Source: Deltaproteobacteria bacterium | GTDB taxonomy: Bacteria; Bdellovibrionota; UBA1018 | NCBI GenBank assembly: GCA_013286765.1 | Contig: JABDFB010000076.1 | Location: 1 to 10,797 of the forward strand | Direction: 5' to 3' | Length of the DNA stretch: 10,797 nucleotides | Shown: positions 6,840 to 10,797 of the stretch, one piece after another | Layout of the letters: every line of letters starts with the position of its first letter | Numbering within the stretch: position 1 is the stretch's first letter | Program-made: the position numbers and the translations under genes | The notes under the pieces: generated by a model | What the model was told of the DNA's origin: nothing | The model's input: only the letters and a program-made list of their open reading frames with translations | Database searches by the model: none

Positions 6840-8003
6840 ATGAAGGTATTAATATTGGCGTTTATTTTTACACTTACTTCAATTAATAATTGCTTTGCCT
6901 GGCCCGTCTTAGAAAAAATTCCAAACCCGGGTAGTATCAGTATCCTGAATATTGATTGGGAAAAGGTTGCAAAGGAATATAGAGAGCGTTCGAAAGAATC
7001 TCAAAAGTCTCAAGAACCTCAGATAGAACTATCGCCGGGTGCCTTTGTTGAAATTATGGCAACCGATTTTGGTCTCGCTGAGGAAATTGCAAGATTTTTG
7101 TCGAAGGGGAAATTTGACGAGAAGGCATTTCGGCACGATTTCTTCCCATTTATTCGCAGCAACGCTCTAAAAGGGGGAGATGGTGATGATCTGAAGGGCA
7201 ATGTGCTTCTTGAGTATTCACAGGATCCTTTTAGAGGGCTCTTCAATGTAGTCATGGGAGAATTTCAGCGTGTCGTAAGAGTAGGTCGGCGGGACGAGTT
7301 TTTTGAAGCCAATCTCGATCTGATCAGAGAATTGGCGAATCCAAGGTTGGAATTATCTACCAGTGAGCAAAGGAAGCTCTATGCTTCTATCTTGGGCTAC
7401 TATTGGTTAAAGCCGACGAAGAGATTTAGATATGACACAACTCTGAAGCTATCGAATATACCGCCAGAAATTGCGGAAATTGTGGATTCATTCGGAGATG
7501 TTGTAAAGCAAAAGAGATCCGAGTCTAAATTTTTCGCAGAAGATATTCTCGCACTCTATAAAAATCCTGAGAATGAGAAAATCCTATATTGGGCGTCTGA
7601 CGAGGCCTGGACTAAAGTACAGAACCTGATTTTATCTGATGGGATAGATTTTGTGAGAGGTGGAGTTAATGATGGGACGATCAGAAAAGTGAATCAGTTG
7701 TTAGAGTCCAAAGGTGTTGCAGTTTCCGTCATAGACATGTCAGCTGATACGAGCTCGACTGATTTCAATTACTTTCAAGAGAATTTCTTTGGATTTACGA
7801 TGTGGGTCTCAAATAAAAAAGTGGCCGAGAAATTTAGTTTTCTCAACCAACTCATTTTATCCGGTAAGCATGTTTATCTCTTCCAGGATAACTATGTTGA
7901 TTGTAAAGGTTCGACGGCTCCTTGCGAAACGTTTCCTTATAGGGATCATTCATCGCAGTTCGATCGTTCTTTAGGAAAGGTGCCTTTAGATCGCGACCTT
8001 TAA
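6840..8003 (+). CDS. Secreted protein of unknown family, paralog B (387 aa)
   Basis: The start is the ATG at 6840, three bases after AGGAGT (6831-6836). The preceding TATAGGAGT and its distance to ATG are identical to those of paralog A. Residues 1-20 are a Sec signal peptide (MKVLILAFIFTLTSINNCFA, then WP). C18 does not sit in a proper lipobox, so a lipoprotein is unlikely. Shared blocks with paralog A are F-R-G-L-F-N-V-V-M-G-E-F, FFEANLDLIREL and EQRKLY at about 131-181, and YWASDEAWTKVQN, FVRGG and VAVSVIDMS at about 250-301. The C-terminal region (about 305-387) differs from paralog A and contains two cysteines, C355 and C362, that could form a disulfide outside the cytosol. A tandem duplication including the RBS, followed by divergence, is the simplest origin. 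The gene ends 3 nt from the convergent ferredoxin gene. Function is unknown. Confidence 0.85.
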   Translation: MKVLILAFIFTLTSINNCFAWPVLEKIPNPGSISILNIDWEKVAKEYRERSKESQKSQEPQIELSPGAFVEIMATDFGLAEEIARFLSKGKFDEKAFRHDFFPFIRSNALKGGDGDDLKGNVLLEYSQDPFRGLFNVVMGEFQRVVRVGRRDEFFEANLDLIRELANPRLELSTSEQRKLYASILGYYWLKPTKRFRYDTTLKLSNIPPEIAEIVDSFGDVVKQKRSESKFFAEDILALYKNPENEKILYWASDEAWTKVQNLILSDGIDFVRGGVNDGTIRKVNQLLESKGVAVSVIDMSADTSSTDFNYFQENFFGFTMWVSNKKVAEKFSFLNQLILSGKHVYLFQDNYVDCKGSTAPCETFPYRDHSSQFDRSLGKVPLDRDL

Positions 8004-8006
8004 AAT

Positions 8007-8411
8007 TCACTCACGCACTAAATTCCGGTTCCAGGAAGGAACACTTACTACCAGATTTTTGCTGCCGTCAGGAACCGTTTGACAGGAGAGTCTCGAGCGA
8101 GGAGTCAGGCCCGGCGCGCGCTCCAACTGATCTTCTTCTTCTTCGGAGCTTTCATTGCAGGTGTCGAGTCCTTCATCTACAATAATATGGCAGGTCGAGC
8201 AGGCGCATAGGCCACCACAAGCATGGTCGATGTCGATTCCAGACGCTAGCGCAATATCGAGGATGCTTCCAGGCTGACCGGTGCCACACGTGGGCATATT
8301 CTCAGGGTCGACCTCAACGGTTTTGCCTTCCGGCATAAATTTAATAGAAAACCCTTTTTTGGGTTGAGATGGGGTTTGCGGCGTTTTGAGGTAAGGATTC
8401 ACTCCGGCCAT
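8007..8411 (-). CDS. fdx: [2Fe-2S] ferredoxin, adrenodoxin/ISC type
   Basis: The 134-residue protein carries the plant/adrenodoxin-type cluster motif C65-x5-C71-x2-C74 (HACGGLCACSTCHIIV) and the distal ligand C110 (SRLSC), with the helper motif GSILDIALASGIDIDHAC before it. A Pro/Lys-rich N-terminal extension of about 20 residues precedes the fold, and the protein ends in SWNRNLVRE. It transfers electrons in the cytosol, typically for Fe-S cluster assembly or as donor to Fe-S enzymes. The ATG at 8411 starts on the minus strand, diverging from bioB across 116 bp, which makes a supporting role for the Fe-S enzyme BioB plausible. No strong Shine-Dalgarno is visible upstream. Its stop lies 3 nt from the stop of the convergent secreted gene, with no terminator between. 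Family call is firm; the specific partner is inference. Confidence 0.93.
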   Translation of the reverse strand: MAGVNPYLKTPQTPSQPKKGFSIKFMPEGKTVEVDPENMPTCGTGQPGSILDIALASGIDIDHACGGLCACSTCHIIVDEGLDTCNESSEEEEDQLERAPGLTPRSRLSCQTVPDGSKNLVVSVPSWNRNLVRE

Positions 8412-8453
8412 AAGGGTTTTCTAGCAGTTCTCTCGTAGATCGGCAACGTTGGG

Positions 8454-8482
8454 TTGAGCCGGGAGCTGAAGTTATCGATATT
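8454..8482 (+). promoter_or_regulatory. Weak promoter candidate for the bio operon
   Basis: TTGAGC (8454-8459) and GATATT (8477-8482) are separated by 17 nt and match the consensus at four positions each. The -10 would overlap the TTATCGATAT element, which fits a repressor site, but neither hexamer is strong. Confidence 0.3.
8472..8481. promoter_or_regulatory. BioR-like operator candidate TTATCGATAT
   Basis: The element matches nine of ten positions of the TTATMKATAA site described for the GntR-family biotin repressor BioR of Alphaproteobacteria, and it includes the palindrome TATCGATA. It lies between the divergent ferredoxin and bioB genes. A ten-base match can arise by chance, and no bioR gene is visible in the window. 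Confidence 0.3.
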
Positions 8483-8486
8483 GCTT

Positions 8487-8525
8487 TTGTACCTAAGACC
8501 TGGCACACCTAGAAGTCGGGTACAA
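8487..8525. promoter_or_regulatory. Inverted repeat TTGTACC-N25-GGTACAA before bioB
   Basis: Exact 7-bp arms lie at 8487-8493 and 8519-8525, the second ending two bases before the bioB ATG. The outer TTGT and ACAA ends and the ACC/GGT ends resemble BirA operators (TTGTAAACC-N16-GGTTTACAA in E. coli). However, the arms are two bases shorter and the spacer is nine longer, so overall span is 39 rather than 34 bp. In RNA the same arms could form a hairpin covering the bioB ribosome-binding region. Confidence 0.4.
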
Positions 8526-8527
8526 CG

Positions 8528-9535
8528 ATGGGTGAAAATAAAGTTTTAAACATGCACAGGGACGATTTTCTTAAACGCGCACAAAGCGAATATCAACGAC
8601 CACTCTTAGACTTGATCTTCGATGCCCAGAAAGTACATCGGGTACACCATGACCCGGTCGATATTCAAAAGTGCACTTTACTTTCAATCAAAACAGGGGG
8701 TTGCCCAGAAGATTGCTCCTATTGCCCGCAGTCGGCCCACTACAAGACCGGGGTAGAGCGGGAGTCGTTGCTTCCTCTTGATGAGGTCAAAACTGCAATC
8801 AAAAATGCAAAAGTGAATGGTGCTCAACGTTTCTGCATGGGCGCTGCCTGGCGGAGCCCGAAAGATGGGCCTGAGTTTGATCGAGTTTTAGAAATGATCC
8901 GGATGATTAAGGAAGAGGGTATGGAGGCTTGCGTGACTCTGGGTATGCTTACCCAGTCGCAGGCTAAGCGTCTTAAAGAAGCCGGCCTCGATGCCTATAA
9001 TCACAATCTGGATACGAGCCGAGAATATTACAATAAGATTATTCGCACTCGAAATTACGATGACCGCCTGAATACCCTACGCCACGTGCGCGAGGCCGGG
9101 ATTACCATTTGTAGTGGTGGAATTATTGGGATGGGTGAGAGTGATTACGATCGCTGTGCGATGCTGGCAGAACTGGCGAGTCTGGATCCACAGCCAGAAT
9201 CGGTTCCGATCAATATGTTGATTCCGGTTTCTGGAACTCCATTGGGGGCTGCGCCACCAGTAGATCCGTTGGAGCTAGTGCGGATGGTCGCCGTGGCACG
9301 TATTTTAATGCCAAAAACGCGAGTTCGCCTTTCGGCGGGGAGACTCTCCCTTAGTAAGGAAGCCCAGGTTTTGGCTTTCTTAGCCGGTGCAAACTCTATT
9401 CATATGGGAGAAAAGCTTTTAACTACTCCCAATCCATCTGTTGATGAAGACGCAATGCTTTTGGCTAGTCTAGAGAGTCGGGGTGATGGAACCTGTGAAA
9501 GAGAGAAGCCACAACCTTCTGCGCTCCCGGCTTGA
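8528..9535 (+). CDS. bioB: Biotin synthase
   Basis: This radical-SAM enzyme inserts sulfur into dethiobiotin, the last step of biotin synthesis, in the cytosol. The 335-residue length is normal. The [4Fe-4S]/SAM motif is C59-x3-C63-x2-C66 ([12 protein letters not shown]). The [2Fe-2S] ligands are C103 (RFCMGAAWR), C135 (ACVTLG), C195 ([11 protein letters not shown]) and R267 (VRLSAGR), all matching E. coli BioB residues by register. YNHNLDTS and KLLTTPNP are also present, and all catalytic residues appear intact. The Shine-Dalgarno is weak (AGAAG at 8511-8515) and lies inside the inverted-repeat region, which may matter for control. The 3' end overlaps bioF by about 50 nt, implying translational coupling in a bioB-bioF-bioD operon. 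The C-terminal tail beyond the last conserved segment is encoded by the overlap. Confidence 0.98.
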   Translation: MGENKVLNMHRDDFLKRAQSEYQRPLLDLIFDAQKVHRVHHDPVDIQKCTLLSIKTGGCPEDCSYCPQSAHYKTGVERESLLPLDEVKTAIKNAKVNGAQRFCMGAAWRSPKDGPEFDRVLEMIRMIKEEGMEACVTLGMLTQSQAKRLKEAGLDAYNHNLDTSREYYNKIIRTRNYDDRLNTLRHVREAGITICSGGIIGMGESDYDRCAMLAELASLDPQPESVPINMLIPVSGTPLGAAPPVDPLELVRMVAVARILMPKTRVRLSAGRLSLSKEAQVLAFLAGANSIHMGEKLLTTPNPSVDEDAMLLASLESRGDGTCEREKPQPSALPA

Positions 9536-10662
9536 AAAAGCAGAGAGAACTCACACAAGACGCGTTTTGAGTCCGCGAACCGGACTTGATTTTTGTTCCA
9601 ACGATTATCTCGCATTTAGCGAAGACGAGGAACTCCGGCTCCGTATTCTGGAGGAACTCAAGCGACCCGACCTCCAGCTAGGTTCTACCGGGTCCCGACT
9701 GATCCGGGGCAATTCTGAGATTTTTGAAGAAGTAGAGGCAGAACTCGCACGTTTTTGCGGTCGCGAGGCAGCGCTCATCTATGCGTCTGGCTATCAGGCC
9801 AATGTGGGCCTTTTGTCGGCAATTGCTCAATCTGGCATTTCTGGCGGCTCAGGCGGCGATCTCGTTTTTTCGGATGAGCTGAATCATGCGTCGATTATTG
9901 ACGGAATTCGACTCAGCGGTGCGAGAAAAAAGATCTATCGTCATCTCGATATGGCGGATCTCAGAACTTTGCTCATCGAAAACCAAAACGACGATGCGTT
10001 GAAAATCATTGTTACCGAAAGTCTCTTTAGCATGGATGGACATCATGCTCCGCTTGAAAAAATAGTACAACTCGCGGAGGAGTTTTCAGCGTCAGTGATT
10101 GTAGATGAGGCGCACGCCACCGGACTCTGGGGGCGATTTGATTCTGGGCAGGCGGGGGGGCTGGTTCAGGAAAAAAGGCCTTGAAAACAAGGTTCTCGCA
10201 ACAGTGCACCCGGCGGGCAAAGCAATGGGTGTCGGCGGTGCTTGGATTTGCGGCGATACTTTGCTCAAGGATTATCTGATCAACTACTCGCGTCCGATGA
10301 TTTTTTCTACGGCTCCGACGCCTCTCATTCCGATTCTTCTAAGACACGCTGTGAAACATTGGAAAGAAAATGGACCAGAAAGAGTAGGAGACTTGAGAAC
10401 TAGAATCGACTTCTTTAATAGTCGCTGCCGAGCTGCAAAGACTGTTGATCAAAGTCCGATCATTCCCATTTCCATCGGAGATAATAGAGTTGCATTGAGT
10501 GTGTCCGAGGAGTTATTAAGAAACGGTTTCGATGTTCGTGCAATTCGTCCTCCGACGGTTCCAGAGGGCACAGCTCGTTTGAGACTTACGATGAAGTGTA
10601 ATCATACGTTGGAAAACCTGGAGCGGCTGTCATCACTGCTTGCCAAATGGAAATCTAAATGA
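9486..10662 (+). pseudogene. bioF: 8-amino-7-oxononanoate synthase, split by a one-base frameshift
   Basis: BioF condenses pimeloyl-ACP or -CoA with L-alanine, using PLP. The frame begins at the ATG at 9486 (a GTG precedes it), inside bioB, after GAGAG at 9473-9477. The first frame has LDFCSNDYLAF, LGSTGSRLIRGN, DELNHASIIDG, ESLFSMDG and VIVDEAHATG, and stops at 10184. The rest continues in another frame: GLENKVLATVHPAGKAMGVGGAWI, including the PLP lysine (codon 10219-10221), and runs to TGA at 10662. Removing one A from the A6 run at 10171-10176 joins GGLVQEKGLENKV smoothly into a 391-residue protein of normal length. As written, the first part lacks the PLP lysine and cannot be active alone. 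Recent mutation, homopolymer sequencing error, or slippage rescue are all possible; the rest of the sequence looks well conserved, which favours error or a very recent event. Confidence 0.9.
10154..10176 (+). other. Homopolymer runs at the bioF frameshift
   Basis: G7 (10154-10160) and A6 (10171-10176) lie 10 bases apart exactly where bioF changes frame. Family similarity favours the A6 run, because the residues between the runs read GGLVQE in the upstream frame, as expected, and WFRKK in the other. At A6 the upstream frame reads GAA AAA AGG C; a forward slip of one base would let tRNA-Lys re-pair on AAA. Confidence 0.7.
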
Positions 10663-10680
10663 TGGATATCTAGAATAGGT

Positions 10681-10687
10681 GGTGGAG
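10681..10687 (+). promoter_or_regulatory. Ribosome-binding site of bioD
   Basis: GGTGGAG lies four bases before the ATG at 10692. Only 29 nt separate the bioF stop from this ATG, with no terminator, so bioD belongs to the same operon. Confidence 0.6.
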
Positions 10688-10691
10688 TTTT

Positions 10692-10797
10692 ATGAAAATA
10701 GGAATTTTTGTATCGGGTACAGATACGGATGTCGGCAAAACTTTTGTTAGTAGCTTGCTGGTTTCGTCATTGCATTCGTACGGAATAAAAACGGGAT
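10692..10797 (+). CDS. bioD: Dethiobiotin synthetase (3' end missing)
   Basis: The first 35 codons are visible before the window ends. The N-terminus MKIGIFVSGTDTDVGKTFVS holds the P-loop G-T-D-T-D-V-G-K-T at residues 9-17, nearly identical to the GTDTEVGKT of BioD. BioD carboxylates 7,8-diaminononanoate to dethiobiotin with ATP, the step before BioB. Related amidotransferase-type synthetases share the P-loop, but position directly after bioB and bioF makes BioD by far the best call. bioA is not in the window. Confidence 0.93.
   Translation, partial: MKIGIFVSGTDTDVGKTFVSSLLVSSLHSYGIKTG

Noticed and set aside
10154..10160. G7 run as the site of the bioF frameshift
   Set aside because: Possible, but it would turn the family-like GGLVQE into GGWFRKK; the A6 run gives a better join, so G7 is second choice.
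10168..10180. Classic -1 programmed frameshift at A AAA AAG
   Set aside because: The heptamer is out of register with the upstream frame, and a +1 shift, not -1, is needed to restore BioF.
10105..10662. Independent gene in the second bioF frame
   Set aside because: It has no start signal, and its protein is the exact continuation of BioF, including the PLP lysine; it is the displaced 3' part of bioF.

Overview
The window looks like a chromosomal segment of a Gram-negative-type bacterium that lives in or on eukaryotic cells. The evidence is a run of four genes whose products all begin with Sec-type signal peptides. One of them is a 997-residue protein joining an F-box, leucine-rich repeats and an OTU-type cysteine peptidase, domains typical of eukaryotic ubiquitin signalling and of secreted effectors. 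I cannot name the phylum from sequence alone. Effector repertoires of this style are known from Parachlamydia-like chlamydiae, Legionella-like gammaproteobacteria and several arthropod endosymbionts. No transposase, integrase, tRNA, rRNA or CRISPR array is visible.

Layout. Bases 1-1190 hold the 3' part of a CBS-DUF2267 gene and, overlapping it by ATGA, a 91-codon proline/glutamate-rich reading frame. Bases 1266-8003 form the secreted-protein island, all on the plus strand: a 243-aa LRR-like protein with a basic, C2H2-like tail; the F-box/LRR/OTU protein; and two tandem paralogous 453-aa and 387-aa secreted proteins of no family I recognise, carrying near-identical ribosome-binding sites. Candidate sigma70-type promoters precede the first and third island genes. 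A 90-base tract of 10% G+C precedes the F-box/OTU gene. An imperfect 13-position hairpin lies in the leader of the first paralog, and an 8-bp inverted repeat separates the two paralogs.

Bases 8007-10797 are housekeeping: a [2Fe-2S] ferredoxin on the minus strand, ending 3 nt from the last island gene, and, diverging from it, a biotin operon bioB-bioF-bioD (bioD cut by the window edge). The 116-bp ferredoxin/bioB spacer holds a TTATCGATAT element and a TTGTACC/GGTACAA inverted repeat that could be operators for biotin control. bioF is split by a one-base shift, most simply one extra A in an A6 run at 10171-10176. Its N-terminal part therefore lacks the PLP-binding lysine unless the frame is corrected, or the extra base is a sequencing error.

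How the parts may work together: BioF, BioD and BioB carry out late steps of biotin synthesis (bioA is not in the window), and the ferredoxin is a plausible electron or cluster partner for the iron-sulfur enzyme BioB. The island genes are best read as a cluster of exported, host-directed proteins. Their shared orientation, export signals and NLS-like basic motifs support this, but direct evidence of secretion or function is absent.
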